Below the pieces are notes generated by a model. The model saw only the letters and a program-made list of their open reading frames with translations. It searched no databases and was not told the origin of the DNA. A stretch of 64,000 bases of DNA from Tetmemena sp. SeJ-2015 (Eukaryota; Ciliophora; Spirotrichea; Sporadotrichida; Oxytrichidae), in NCBI GenBank assembly GCA_027382625.1, contig JAJKFJ010022639.1, positions 32,300-96,299 of the forward strand, in the 5' to 3' direction. Both the position numbers and the translations under genes were made by a program. Positions 48,718 through 61,145 of this stretch are shown here, piece after piece (the stretch's first letter is position 1; each line of letters starts with the position of its first letter).

Positions 48718-48789
48718 GCCAGCTTAGCTTAGTGGTAGAGCAGTCGCTTCGTAAGCGAAAGGTCGGGAGTTCAATCCTCCCAGTTGGCT
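48718..48789 (+). tRNA. tRNA-Thr (anticodon CGU)
   Basis: A full cloverleaf can be drawn by hand. Acceptor stem GCCAGCT pairs with AGTTGGC (one G-T). D stem GCTT/GAGC closes loop AGTGGTA. The anticodon loop TTCGTAA sits on a four-pair stem with a G-A mismatch at its top. T arm GGGAG-TTCAATC-CTCCC is perfect. Anticodon CGT reads ACG (Thr). There is no intron. A TTTT tract at 48794-48797 is a suitable RNA polymerase III terminator, and A-box (TTAGCTTAGTGG) and B-box (AGTTCAATCCT) are present. Confidence 0.92.
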
Positions 48790-49087
48790 TACCCTTTTAT
48801 CTAATTGGAGTATTGTATCTCTATTCTTAGTAAAAAGTATTCAAATGAAGGGCCGTAATCTATTTCTTTTAGGGAATACTTTGTTATCACTTGCATTTTA
48901 ATTGCATTCGCAAGAAATTTGACTTTGAAATTTTAGGTGGAATCACCTTTCACTTGATATTTGACAATATGTGAAGCGGACAATGAGAGAGAAGGAAATG
49001 AGTTACAGATTTATGATATTTAAATTTAAATTTGAAGAGTAGTTATAAATCACTTCTAATCTAATCTAAAAAAAGCTAACTAACTAA

Positions 49088-52080
49088 TCAAAGCTGTTAT
49101 TTCTTCAAGTTATTTTGGGATACATTAGACTTCAATTTTCTAAGAGCATCAATCGCTTTTGCATTTAATTATTTTTTCAAACATATAGCAATAATATTAA
49201 TATGAATTGTATTGTCTTGCTCTCTTTGCAAAACTAATTTGTAGTACCTCTCTGCTCTTTAAAATAATATTAATTTAATGGAAATAGATTTAATAAATAT
49301 TGAAGTACTAATTTATCGTATTTTAATTCATTTTATATTCTATATTAATTTTTAATGATGCTCTATCTGGTTGCCCTAAAGACTCGCAAACTCCACCCAA
49401 GCACATGAGTGCATCTGTATTTTAGTCGTCTAATTCCAAAGCTCTTTTGTAGTGGACCATCGCTCCTTAGTAATTCTTCAGATCGTTATAAGCACTTGCC
49501 AAGTTAAAATGGCACTCTGCAGATGCCTCATTTAAATCCAAGGCTTTTAAGTATACTCTAACCGCCTCATGGAATTAATTTAGCATGTAGTATGCATTTC
49601 CTAAATTGTAAAGGGCTGGAGCATTTTTAGGATCTAACTCCAAAGCCTGTAGGTATGCTTGTACTGCATTTGGATATTCATTTTTGACGCACAGAGCGTT
49701 TCCAAGATTGTAAAAGCTCTCAGGCTTCTTAGGGTTTAGACTAATTGCACTTTTGTAATGAATAACTGCATCATCTATATTCTCAACTAGATAGAGAGCG
49801 TTTCCAAGATTATAATGAACATCACTCAATTATGAGTCAATTACAAGTGCTCTCTTGTAGAAACTGATAGCTTCTTTGGGCTGAGAGGAATCATAGTAGG
49901 CATTTCCTAAGCCGATTAAAGCTTAAAGCTCTTTTTCGTTAATTATTAAAGCTTGCTTATGATACTTTATAGCCTCATCAGCATGACCAGTTTCAAATAG
50001 AAGATTTCCCATTGATACGAGAGCTAGAGGGAAATACCTATTCACACTATAAACATAATTATTCATCACAAATATATAATACAAATTTATTATATCTTGA
50101 ATAAGTGCCTTTTTAAGGCACTCTGCACTTTTCTCATATTCTTCTCTGTCAAGGTGTAGGATACCTAATTGAGTGTAAGCTTTAAAATGCGTGGGGTCTC
50201 TCTTCACAACTGCCTAGAAATGTTCTATTGGAGCATCCTTATTATCCGAAAACTACTGAAATAATAATTGTAAAAGCTTTTTATTGAAGTGTTTTAGCAA
50301 GCCCAAATCTTGCATTTACATTCTCTGGATCAATTCTTAGAGCATGCTTGAAGTACTTTGCTGCTCTTTGTCCTTCTCCTAAATTTAATTTTATAATGAA
50401 GTTTTAATTAATTAATTTGCAAGCAAGTTAGCTAGATGAATGCAAGATCCGAAATGCTTATTATCAAGTGTTAGGCATTTTTTGTAGTTCAGAATGCATT
50501 TCTTAAATTCTTTGGCCTTCTCATAGGAATCACCTAACAAGAAGAATAGATTTGGGAATGGAGGTTGCACTGGATTCAATTCAGCGAATAATCTAATAGA
50601 AGCGTTAAAGCAGTCAATAGGAATAAAATAAAGCTTTAATTTCTTAACTTAAATAGCTTTGGTATGCTCATTCTTCTTATCATAAATCTTCCCTAATTGA
50701 AGTTGGGCTTCAGCGTTCTTAGGCTGCAGTTTTATCACATTTTCAAGAAGTGTGGCTGACTCTTCTGTTTCATTTCTCTCTTTAAAAAGGGCTCCAGCTA
50801 ACTTGCTCTTTAAAATTTAATTAATTTTGACTCATAATATCTGCGTTATTAGGAATAAGATCTGCAGCTTCTCTTAAGCAAGCTATTCCTTTGGCAATAT
50901 CTTTTCTGCTTCGTATGTAGGCCCAACCAAGTCTGAAGTTCATATTTCCTAATAGAGCTGGCTCTACCTATTCTTCAATGTTTAAATGAAGTTCAGAATC
51001 TACACCAGAATTTAGACCCTTGTAAAGTTCTACAGTCTTTAAGTATTCTTAAATACACATGTCCCATTGCTTTAATCTGTCGAAGCACTTTGCAATAAGA
51101 GTTTTAATTTAATTTGGAGTAAATTATTGACAATTTATTGAATGAACATGGAAATAAGATAATCTTTCTTAGGGGCTATGATGGTTTCTGCTTTTCTAAA
51201 GTATTGAATAGCTTGTTCACTTTTCTCCAACTTATAGTACGCTTCTCCTATTTTCATGAACAAATGGCTTTCGAGGGACTTTACAGAAAAGTCAAAGCCA
51301 CCTTCTTATCCATGTATATTACTCTAGCCAATTTTATGTTGTACTTATTTAACCTCCTCAACTACAGTCAAAAAATAAATCTATGTAAATTAAACTTAAA
51401 GGAATCTTTTTAAGCTACTTTCATATTCTTTTGAAGCCATTTCAATAACTCCAAGTCTAAAAAGCGCCTAAACTTTAAATTTAATAAATAAGCCAAAAAT
51501 ATCTTCTCTTTAATTTAAGTTAGCTCTAGAGAGGACTTGATATTTTTATCTTAATGATGCTAAAGTATTTCTAGACACTTTTTCTTTGACCAGAAAAGGA
51601 AGTTGTCATTTGCGACAGAGGTTGGAGTTTACTCTATATTATTTTGAGAAACATCTTTACTTTCTTCAGCATTTGCATCTTTAAAAAGAGAATAGAGTTA
51701 TATATAAAATTAAGTTGATCTCTTATTTGTGACAAGACTTCTTCGATGTTTTTATTTTGGCTTTCTCTACTCACGAATGATTGCTTACCACTTCTTGGCT
51801 GCTAGTTATTGATTTTATCAAGAACAAATAAAACTAATTTTAGCATCATAAAATAATTTAATGTTAGGACTTTAATTGTAAACCTTATTTTGATTAATAT
51901 TATTTGGCAATAATGACGCTCTGATGAGAGGCACGACTCTTTGCTGATTCTGGTCTACTATTTAAGATCACTCTCCTAGAGTCGTTGAGAACGTCATGCT
52001 CATCTCTCTCTCCAATCTTAAAATCTGGCGAGTCCACCATAGCACCTTCATTTTGATTAAACACATTTTAAATTATACAA
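49088..52080 (-). CDS. tetratricopeptide-repeat (TPR) protein, many repeats
   Basis: Reads on the minus strand. The N-terminal region (52060-51700) is Ser/Arg-rich (SRRVILNSRPESAKSR) and then charged. At least ten TPR units follow from about 51450 to 49350. Clear examples are HFKAYTQLGILHLDREEYEK, SDVHYNLGNALYLVENIDDA and APALYNLGNAYYMLNQFHEA. The repeat rhythm resembles the superhelical arrays of O-GlcNAc transferase or intraflagellar TPR proteins, but no catalytic domain is seen. Introns of about 30-60 nt separate repeats. After an intron near 49330-49260 the end reads LVLQREQDNTIHINIIAICL, closing at TGA 49088-49090. Start not resolved; the Gln-rich frame at 52450-53640 could be its N-terminus. 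TPR assignment certain, role unknown. Confidence 0.8.
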
Positions 52081-52449
52081 AGAGAAAATAGAGTTGATCG
52101 TTGTAAGGAGAGCTCAAATTATCTTTATTCTCTTCTTCAAACATCACTTTAGATTCTGAATTGTTCTAATTGGCATCATAACGAAATGCTTAATTAAAAA
52201 TCAAAATGCTCCTTTGGAGGCTAATTCGAAAGGAGGTTATTGAAAATTATAATTAAAGTTATGATAATCCATTTGACTAGTCATTTCTGAGCACTTTATT
52301 TGGAAGAGATGATGTCTCATTTACTATGGGCTAATATATATTTTAATATGAATTAAGCTAGCTTTGCTAAATGGACCCAAGGTTTATATCTTTTGGTAAG
52401 AAGGTGTCTAACCCTTCAGTCAATTTCTAATGATCCAAGAGATCAATAG

Positions 52450-53640
52450 CTCTCTACTTATTTAGCTATGAAGAGATTATATGATTGAATATATTATATT
52501 GTAAGAGTTTTGCTGCTCAACTGTATAGCTACCTATTATGATTTATAAATTACTATTATATTTATTCTACCCTAAAAAATCTGTGAATCGTTCTTTTTAA
52601 TTGCTGCTTTTGCAGTACTTCCTCTACTTTAGGCCATTGACCTTGAGAGTGAATGATTCTGAGAAGTTTCTTATTTTAAGAACTAAGGGGGATGATTTTA
52701 TAAGATGATTTGTTTAGAATTACTGAACGACTGATTGACTTGAGATACTGAATCTCCTTCTCTCAGTTGACTATTTTTTGTAACTTCCTTTGAAGGTATA
52801 TCATTCCTCCTAAATATCTATTATAAAAATTTTTTGTTTTGAAAATTTTTTTCCCCTCGTTTCCTTTTTAAAAGACTGATTGGCTCTTCTTTAAAATCTC
52901 GATTGAGAATTTTCTGAGGGTTTTAAGCCTTCTACTCGTTTACAAACTCCGAGAGTACCTTAGCCTGGACTGTTGGCTAGCTAGAAACATCGTCATCTCT
53001 ATAGTTAATCATGTTATCAGGGTTTTCCTCAACGATATGCCTAGTGGTATACACATATTCAATTAAACTCAAGGATAAAGCGTTATTTTTAAGTATCTAG
53101 AAGTTGAGATTGAGTGTGATTGTCTTTCGGAAGCTTATTCTCCACTATAGGAAACTGATCATGATTTTAAAGTTTGGAAGGAGATGAAGTGAAAGCTTTT
53201 AAAATTTTGAATTATAAATTAAATCATTTTAAGCTTTCTCATTAATTTTTTGATGAGATTGAAGTTCATTTTAAGTGGTAAGTTATTCCCTTATTTAAGA
53301 AGCTGCTGATTTTTAATTAGGATAATTTTTCTATTAAAGAGGAGGTTAGTTATCAAGACTGATAGATGATTGATTTCTAGTGCGTTCATTTTCGATGGTC
53401 TACTGTGATTTGCTATAAATATACAAAATTAGAGTTGCTCATTTCTTCAAGCTATTGAGGAGTATTAATTTCTTAATTATGTGCTTCTACTTAAATGAGG
53501 GATGCTTAATCAGTTATTTGTGAGTGGTTCTCATTCTAAGTATGAGAAAGTTGAAGCAGCTGATGCAGTTTTTAAGCTATCTTCTGATTTTAAGGGTCTA
53601 ACTGCAAGGCTGCCCCAAGACAGTTAGCTGCATCTTGGTA
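52450..53640 (-). CDS. Gln/Asn/Ser-rich protein or N-terminus of the TPR gene
   Basis: The minus strand stays open with Gln-coding stops from about 53600 to about 52620, with one intron or IES near 53400. Composition is low complexity: QKIAQKLHQLLQLSHTQNEN near 53570, then SSISLDNQPPLQQKNYPNQK near 53350. A more ordered patch reads LIEYVYTTRHIVEENPDNMI near 53060-53000. No start or family recognised. The downstream neighbour on the same strand is the TPR gene, so it may be the same transcript. Confidence 0.42.
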
Positions 53641-54080
53641 CCGATTCTACCGCTCGGGATTAAACTTTAACACACAAATTTCTAAAAAATAAAGCCATAA
53701 AATGTCATATTTTTATATTCTATCCAGTTAGAATTTTTTAGAGAAGTTCATCTTTGCGAATTCTTTTTTTCTCATTGTATCTTTTTTCTAAAATTAAAAG
53801 TATAAATTATAAATGACCTCCTCTTTATTGTGTTTTGCAAGATCTAGAGCCTTTTAGATCTAAATTTATCCTTGGACAGAATTTTATTATTTAATTTTGA
53901 AATTTAATTTAATTTTTCTCTTTTTAAAATTGAAAAGACTCATCTAAATGGTTATAAAAAAATATTTAATTTAATAAATTTTTTTTAATTTCTTAAATTT
54001 CTCAAAATAAGAAAAAAGGAAAAAATTTTTAAACCAAAAAAATAAAAGGGTTTTACATACTCTTTTAAAATTTTTAAGAT
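53641..54080. other. AT-rich spacer with a small hairpin at its edge
   Basis: 53690-54060 is poly-A/T-rich with no gene. At its left edge, 53598-53627 can fold: CTAACTG pairs with CAGTTAG around a GC-rich loop. No known RNA family could be matched by eye. Confidence 0.35.
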
Positions 54081-54084
54081 CACC

Positions 54085-55579
54085 CAAAAATTTGAGTCTG
54101 GGAAGTTGGCCAGAGATTGCATGAGCCATTTCTCATAGAACGAATACTCTGTCTGCCAACAATTGAAGAGGAGGGCTTACTTTACAGACCCATGCTCGGT
54201 GGTGAGGGAGAGCAAAGGCTCCTTTAGGAACCCGCTACAGATGATGAGACCCATCGAGTAAGTGTCCAGTGATGGCTTAGCTTCCAATAGCTCTGCAACC
54301 TCTCGATGCCTGATCCATGGGATTGGGGGGAGACCTTAGTCTAGACTTATTTAGCCAGAGATAGAAGCGAACTCAAAGTTTCCCAAGAAGACCTTTGGAG
54401 GGCTGGGACCTTTTATCTTGAAGTACGATGGGCTTAAACATCGATGGATTACTCCCTGGCTATGGATACCCTTAACAATAGAGAGCATAGTTTCAAGCAC
54501 CTCTAGCAGCATGTAACCCGAAGCAGGACCCTTAGTAAACTATGCAAAAGTGTAGTCGAACTCATGATAAACCATCAGAACTCCCTCTCTCCAGACGTGG
54601 ATTTTCTAAAGTGAGTCAATACCCTAGACGCCTTTGCTCTATAAGTACTAAATGACTTTGAACTCGTGAAAGGCTCTCATAAATGTCGAGGCGTCCTTCG
54701 TGAGGTCATCCTTACTGAAGTACTCATGATGTCCTCTGTATTCATAGGGGGAGTCAGGTGGAGCAAAGAAAAGCTAGCCTCTAGCCGCCATGTGTTCAAT
54801 TATAAGCAAGAGCTCCCACCGAATCGTGAACGTGACCTCCAAGTCGTCAAGCACTAACTCGAGTTGGCTTTGAGATATTGAATTTGCATGTGGGAGTTTC
54901 AATTGAGAGCACTCAAACTCTATAGAATTTTAGCAGTTCTTGAGCTCCTCTTCTATAGAATGCTAACAATCCGAGAAGTGTTATTGCTACTCCTCCAGCT
55001 GCAACTCTTTCTTATTTGAATCACACAGTGATGACTGAGGATGGTTAAGAGTTGCCACAGTGATTCCATTACTGTTTTCATTCAGAGTCTCGCTGGGATC
55101 TTATATCTAAAATTGCTTGAGCGACTGCAAGAGGACACGTGAGTATCCATTTTAGAGAAGAAGCTTCTACTGGATGCTTGGCTAGGTGCTCTTTAAGCTG
55201 GCTGGAATTCCGAAAGGCAGGAATATTTTCAGAGCATATGATGCATTCATACTTGCCTCTGATTTTCAACTGCTAATAGCAGCCTTGGACTCTTTTGTGA
55301 ATCTTGATATGTCTTTTGAGTTCCTTTGGCTTATAGATTTTTCCGCATTGCTGGCAGTTCATTAATTGTCTAGGCTTCTAGCCCTGTCTCTTTTGGCGGC
55401 CTAGTCTTTGTTACTACCATAGCTGGAGCCACAAGTCGTATTGCTCCTCTCCTCGTTTTCTTTGCAGAGAGGCTATGGATAGCTGGTTGGAGCTCTCCTT
55501 GATTTAGATCTATGCTGCTGTTTGGGTTTTGCTTCTATTGGCTGTGAGTCCAGCTTGCTATTGGGGTGTGGCTTCCATA
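54085..55579 (-). CDS. C2H2 zinc-finger plus pseudokinase protein
   Basis: ATG 55579 (MEATPQQQAGLTANRSKTQ). A Gln/Arg-rich region precedes finger 1, CQQCGKIYKPKELKRHIKIH (about 55355-55295). Finger 2 is CIICSENIPAFRNSSQLKEH plus LAKH (about 55240-55170). A one-base frame change near 55085 leads into an acidic linker and then a kinase-like fold: ADG-like strands, GVLMVYHEFDYTFAQF, and a catalytic loop reading GVIHRCLSPSYFKIK in place of HRDLKPxN. GNFEFAS stands where DFG is expected, followed by SLDTYSMGLIICSGFL. After an intron near 54185-54150, YEKWLMQSLANFPDS ends the domain. The missing Asp residues suggest no phosphotransfer. The zinc-finger/kinase order matches the largest TBE ORF, so it may be domesticated from, or derived from, a TBE relative. 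Confidence 0.68.
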
Positions 55580-55859
55580 TTAAATAGAAAATAATTCCTA
55601 TTAAATAATAAAACACATAAAACTTAAAGTTACCCTTTTAACCATAAAGCAAGGGCTCGGCCCAACTATGCAGGGGCCTCTGTTTCTATAGGAGCTTCTC
55701 AGGACTTGATTGCTCATCAATGAGTCATAATTGAGTAATTTAGGCCTGAGTAGGACGGTCGCGATCTTATTGATATAATCACGTGCGCATCCTGAGGGAA
55801 GGATCGGAGATTTATAAAGTAATGCCACTCACTACTACATGTTGCTTTCTGATTTTCAC
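55580..55859. other. spacer before the decayed repeat array
   Basis: No supported gene. The transition to a more GC-rich, repeat-like sequence occurs near 55850. Confidence 0.35.
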
Positions 55860-58800
55860 TCGTCCCGGAAATCGCGCATTGACCGGGGTAGAGTTCGCGC
55901 AGGAGTTAATAACTAAAATCTCTCATAAGTAGAAATAGACAGGTTCATGATCATTACTATACTCTATTTTGTCGGAACTTTTCGCGGTTAACGCTCCAAA
56001 AACAGGAGCTTCAACTCAATAATACCATAACCATATTGTACTACATAATTGCTGATGTAAGAGAAATTATGAGGCTTTGAACAGTCTGAGCCGAAACTCA
56101 TTATGTGGACCTATTTGAGGATATCGCACCCGGAAATATTGTAGGTGATTCAGTCAGTTAAAAGGTGCTCCGAAAGCGTTCTTCGAATTACAGCGCCCTC
56201 CGGTACTCGAATGGGAGGGAGCGTAAGACAAACAATAAAATTTACATATAGAGAAAAAAAGAAACATAGCTATAAGAGTGGTTCTTCTATTAGGATACGG
56301 GGAGAGCTTCGATTAACTATCTGTAAGGGGTTCTTGTCAAAAGTAGAAATTAACTAATAGCGTGTGAACAATGCTCGCCAATCAAGGGATGCGGCTATCA
56401 AACTGCATATATAAATTATCAGTGTGAGATGTGATAAGATGATATTGGTCTAGAGCTGAAAGTCGCAAAAATTCTGGAGTGTTGTTGGATACTGTAAACT
56501 CAAGTAACTTAGAGAGCGAGGGAATCTAACTAAGAGCAATTTTATATCAATAGTTGCTCAGATAGTTCTTTTATCGAATTAATGTGTCTAGCGACACCGA
56601 TCAGGAATGGACGGTGGTGAGAGGTTGCCTGTGAGAGGAATTGATTAGGAAGACTCATAATCAATAGAAAGCGGCTCAACTACTTGTCTAACACTATGTC
56701 GGAAGACCAGATCAGAGGTCATACAAGGAGCCTCAAAAATGATCATAACTAGACACAAACATATATATTCGAGTAAACAGACAGACTATGTGCTGTCATG
56801 AAGCACAATCGCGCAAAATCTCACAGAATCTTCTATGAAACCATAAGTGAGACATCTATAAGAGGGATCGCATCTAAAAAGTGCTCCAGTGTTACGACTT
56901 CAGTGAGCTTTTAGGATTGGAAACCGGGGTAGACAGGTTTCAGGGAGTTTTAACTCAAATTTATAGGGGTTCTATGTCTACTATCTCGGAACATGCTCAC
57001 AAGGGCGCCTCAATGATCATAAAATAAAGAGCTATTTTTGGCCTGAAGATCGCCAAAACTCATTTTGACATAACTCACGAACGAGGGATCGCATTAAATA
57101 AGTGCTCCAGTGCTTCGATAGACTGGATTAGAGGGGATTATTGAGGAGATAGTTATTACTTCTAGTAAGAATAGGTTTCATCTGAGTCATCTATGATGTG
57201 CAATAGTAGGTTATCTTGATCCGAATCAAAAGCTCCATCTTCCTAGCTAGAAAAAGACCAGCTTGCAATTTCTCAGAGACGTCTTGTCAGGACAGAAGCT
57301 ACTGATCAAGACAGGGGATCATGAAATAGTACAGTCGACGAGATAGCTACTTGCCGAGACTGTCGTTAAAGTCTCCTGGTGCAGACGACAGCAATCTTTT
57401 TGTAGATGAATACATAGTCAGGGGACAGGAGGGTACGAGCATTAACAAGAGTGTCAGTGTTCGTTCAGCGCCTCGGATCTAATATGCTACTAACGAGCGC
57501 AGAGATACACTAATAGGTATCGTCACCGGATGAGTTTAGAGATATCATAGACTCTCAAGAAGTATACATGTCAATGTCTTTTGTCGACTACTACGGGCAC
57601 GGCTACATCAGAGGAAGTAGTCTTCTCTTCAGAGGGTCTGATATATAGAATTCATTGCCGACCTAGAATTTTGAGGAGGGTATTATCAGAAAATTTGGCT
57701 TCGCAAGATAGAAAGTACTTCGAGTATCCGAATTGCAGATTCAGCTCATGCACGAGCATGGAGCAGCATTAAAAGTGCTCAGTGTGACTTGTGCGAATAT
57801 AGAGACGAGATCCGGTATGCACCTTGGTGTGGTAAAGTAAGTTGTTCGTTGAGGAGAGGTATATTTATGATACTTATTGTCAATAGAATGAAAATCTAGA
57901 GAAGAGGCTTGTAGCTTCTGTTATACAAACACGTCACAAATTGTTAGCGCTAGCCGAATGAATGACAAGGACAGCGTAGCTACGAAACAGGTGAGGGTCA
58001 AAGTATAGATTTTATATAAGAAGTTGAGTATGTCTTCGGCTCTGTAGAGGGTTCGGAGTATCTATATAGTATTACGACATGGGACGAGGTTTGATGGCTC
58101 TAATTAAGTGGCTTCGCACAGCGCTCGCCGGTATCGATTATGTACGGAACTCGAGCATGGTTGACGGAGTCGGATCAGTACTTTGGGCGAAGATTATATG
58201 TCAATGCATTAGAGTGTAGGTGGGGTGGGTCTCAGATGTCATATTAACATGTGTCAGATAGAACAATTATACGCTTACCTTAAAAAAAGTAACGTATGAC
58301 TTAAAAACATCATCATCTTAAAAATTCAAAATTGGAGTAGAGATTTCTGGCCTTGAAACGACTCGCAAATCCATTTTGACCATAAACTCAGACACCTCGA
58401 GGGATGCATGTAATATCGCACAGTGCTCATCTCTCACGTGCTTTGATTACGGCGCTCGGATTGCCGGGGCGTAGAAGTTTCGCGGACGCGTCTTATTAAC
58501 TGGTGATTAATTCGATACACAGAGAGGGTTTCTACTGTATAACACTATGTGTCTGGAACTTGACTACCAAGGAGCCGACATAGAATTGATGCGCAATAAT
58601 GATGTCAAGACAAGAATATTGTAGGCTATAATTTGGCTGGATAGTGTGCGTTACACTCAACCTCATCTATTAATGACGTACATAATCCTCGAGCCGAGGA
58701 TCCGAGATGTCATATAAAAAAGTGCTCCAGTGCCTTCGAATCACGCCCACTCGGATTGACGCGGGTAGAAGGTTTTCGGGGATTTGTAAACTCAAATTAG

Positions 58801-59100
58801 GGGGCTTCTAATGTCTTATGATATTAGTTCGGAACATGGCCGACCCATAGTGAGCTCCTACTACACATTGGAGAAGTATCAAAATCAAAAATAAAATTGA
58901 GTAAATTTGGCTGAAGTCGCCAACTCATCGCGATTATTGGAGTCTCACAAAGGCCAGACACGCACGAATACGGGAAGGCGGGTATCTGGACATTATAGAA
59001 ATAAAGTGAGCCTCCTCAAGATCGACTTCACGACGACAACACCTGCGGAGTGAGAGCCTCAGGCAGGAGCTAAGAGACGTAGATGTTGCGAGTGGGCTTT
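55860..59100. repeat. decayed satellite-like tandem array
   Basis: A block with visibly higher GC and no durable reading frames. The same words recur in order with many differences. AGTGCTCCAGTG is followed by CTTCGA, then GG.TTGACCGGGGTAGA, TTTTAACTCAAAT, GGAACATG, GCCTCAAATGATCATAA, GCCTGAAGTCGCCAA, and back to AAGTGCTCCAG. The clearest unit spans 56881 to 57101 (221 bp); other starts are near 56165, 57775, 58423 and 58722. It may be a germline-limited satellite. The high divergence between units could be real decay or uncorrected long-read noise. Confidence 0.6.
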
Positions 59101-59910
59101 GACAGCGTACATAATATATTTGAAAAGGAGGAAGTGTATGTTAATGGTTTCTAATCTTCTGTGTGGTAGAGATAGTGCTCCGCTCAGTTCGAGCCTCATG
59201 GAAGCACTCTGCCTCAATTAGTTGGCGATGATTTCGATGGTGATTGACATCTCTCGCAGTGCGAACAACTCCAAGCCAGAGTGTGAGCTTATCATAACCA
59301 GAGCAGCCATGGTGTCTAGCTTTATCCCTTCCTTGAGTAGTACTTGGTTCTGGTATGGCTTCGCCCAAGACCTGATGGTGGCGTGGTAGGGTTTAAAGAT
59401 AGTCTCGTCAAGGTATACGATGTAAGCCCTCTCGCCTTCACAAGCCAGAACTCGCCTATAAACTCTCACTTATGTCCTAAGAATCTCTTCGCGCTTATGA
59501 CTACTCAGGCTGTAGTCGCTTCTAGTCACTTTGAACTTGACGCCATGCGTGTGATAGATTCTTCCCAGAGTGCCCTTGCACAGTTTGACTTCCGGGTATT
59601 GACGATGGAACATTAGGCATCACTGTGAGAGGGAGTGGTGCTTCCATGTTGCCAAGGTGTGATCGCTCAGAAGGTAGCATAGGTGTTCAAAAGTCAGCTG
59701 CGCTCTTGACTATGAGCTTTAGTGTCGCTCGAAAGAAGGATTGAGGGCATCTCGGCAAACTTTCTGAATAGAGTACAAGCCAGCTCCAATGGCAGCCTAT
59801 ATTTCAGAGTAGGTACAATAGACCAAGCTTTCAGAAGTTGGTTTTAAAGATCTGTATCTCAGCAGGATTATAAGCTGGGTGAGTTCTGAGGAAAGTCCCT
59901 TCCTCTGCAT
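59100..59910 (-). pseudogene. truncated Tc1/mariner-superfamily transposase
   Basis: Minus-strand frame from ATG 59910 (MQRKGLSSELTQLIILLRYR). An HTH-like segment follows (YSEIQAAIGAGLYSIQKVC). The DNA-binding linker region FHRQYPEVKLCKGTLGRIYH comes next, then the first catalytic Asp in AYIVYLDETIFKPYHATIR, then SWAKPY..NQVLLKEGIKLDTM. One in-frame TGA (about 59622) interrupts it, as from a CGA-to-TGA change. Homology ends near 59130, before the second catalytic Asp, at the border of the decayed repeat array, so the 3' half is missing. Clearly different from the TBE transposase at 25304. Not a functional enzyme as it stands. Confidence 0.75.
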
Positions 59911-59929
59911 TGCGATGTGTAATAAAAAT

Positions 59930-60720
59930 TTCAAATTGATTATTCTTTCTTTACCCTTTATCTTCTCAAATCCTTCTTGAATATTATTATTGCAAAGTTT
60001 TTAATTTTATTTATGGAAAATTATAATCATAAAAATTTTAATTGATAAAAAAAATTATTCGTATTAATATTTTTACAAAGGTTTTTAATTTTATTTTAGT
60101 TATCATCTATAGTCTACCATGACAGAGACGTATCTTTCCTAAATGCCAATATTACATGAAATACGAGATTAATGTTTTTTTTTTTATTACTAAAAAATTA
60201 TTATTATTCAACACCATAAATGCATAAAAATTAAAAGTGAAATCAAACTAAATGAGCTCTTACTGAAAATTATATCGAATTTAAAAATAATTTAAATTGT
60301 TCTAGGGATTCTCTAAAGAACTATTGCTATTATTTTTCTCAAATATTTTTTTAATCTTTATATCCATCCCATTTAATTCTTCGATTTAAACATAAATACA
60401 TATTAGGGATCCTTTATCTTATTAAAATCATTTAAAATGCATAAAATTTACTAATTCAAATTAAAATTATTTAATTTACTAATTTTTAGTGCAAGACTTA
60501 ATCTATAGGGTCTCAAGTATATATAAATTTATAACAAAAAATATTAATTGAATATTAAAATTCATTAATTTGAATTATTTAACGAAGAATAATGTTTTTT
60601 AAATTTATTTTTTTCTCATAAATTTGAATTATAGAATGATTTCTTTTTTAGATTCATTGTTCATAATGATAAAATTAATAATAGTTGTAATAAGAAATAG
60701 TCAACCTGAGCGTGGCTGAC
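59930..60720. other. AT-rich spacer
   Basis: Low-complexity AT sequence with no gene, inverted repeat or RNA recognised. Confidence 0.5.
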
Positions 60721-60840
60721 ATATCTCTCTCAATTATTGAAAGCTCCGAAAAGCTATTAATACAAGTCCCCTCTTGAAGCTAGATATAATAATAATATAT
60801 CTTTATTTGTATAAATTTTAGGCCTGAAAAAGCGCAAACA

Positions 60841-61045
60841 TCAACCTCTTAGAACTCTCTTGCCGCTTTAGTTTGGATGTGCTGATTTCACATGGCCACC
60901 GAGAGCCTGGGGCTAGGTGAAAGTCCTATTGCAGAAAAGGCACTTGTATACCTTTTCCCTCCTTTCGATGGCTTTTGTGACTTTGAAGATAGGACGAGCT
61001 TTAACTTTGTGAGTTTAGACTCTTGCAATCTGCTGCTGGGCTAAA
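60841..61045 (-). CDS. single C2H2 zinc finger with QALGGH motif
   Basis: Minus-strand frame with a basic lead-in (HKVKARPIFKVTKAIERREK) and one finger: YKCLFCNRTFTQPQALGGH followed by VKSAH. It ends at TGA 60841-60843 after GKRVLRG. QALGGH at the helix start is the hallmark of plant-type C2H2 regulators and is unexpected here. The start is not visible; an intron end (CATCTTTAG) near 61042 suggests an upstream exon. It lies beside a TBE fragment and may belong to a mobile element. Binding target unknown. Confidence 0.6.
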
Positions 61046-61145
61046 GATGAAGCAATAAAGATCAAAAATCTAAAATATTATATAAAAGGAAGAATACTTT
61101 TCAAAATAAATATTTATTTATTCAAACTTTATTGCTTTGAAATCA

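Noticed and set aside
53598..53660. Structured RNA or tRNA at the hairpin near 53.6 kb
   Set aside because: No cloverleaf, box elements or known snRNA motif could be fitted; only a 7-bp stem is clear.
59344..59616. 90-codon plus-strand reading frame
   Set aside because: It is antisense to the Tc1/mariner transposase, which carries the recognisable catalytic motif; composition is that of a shadow.
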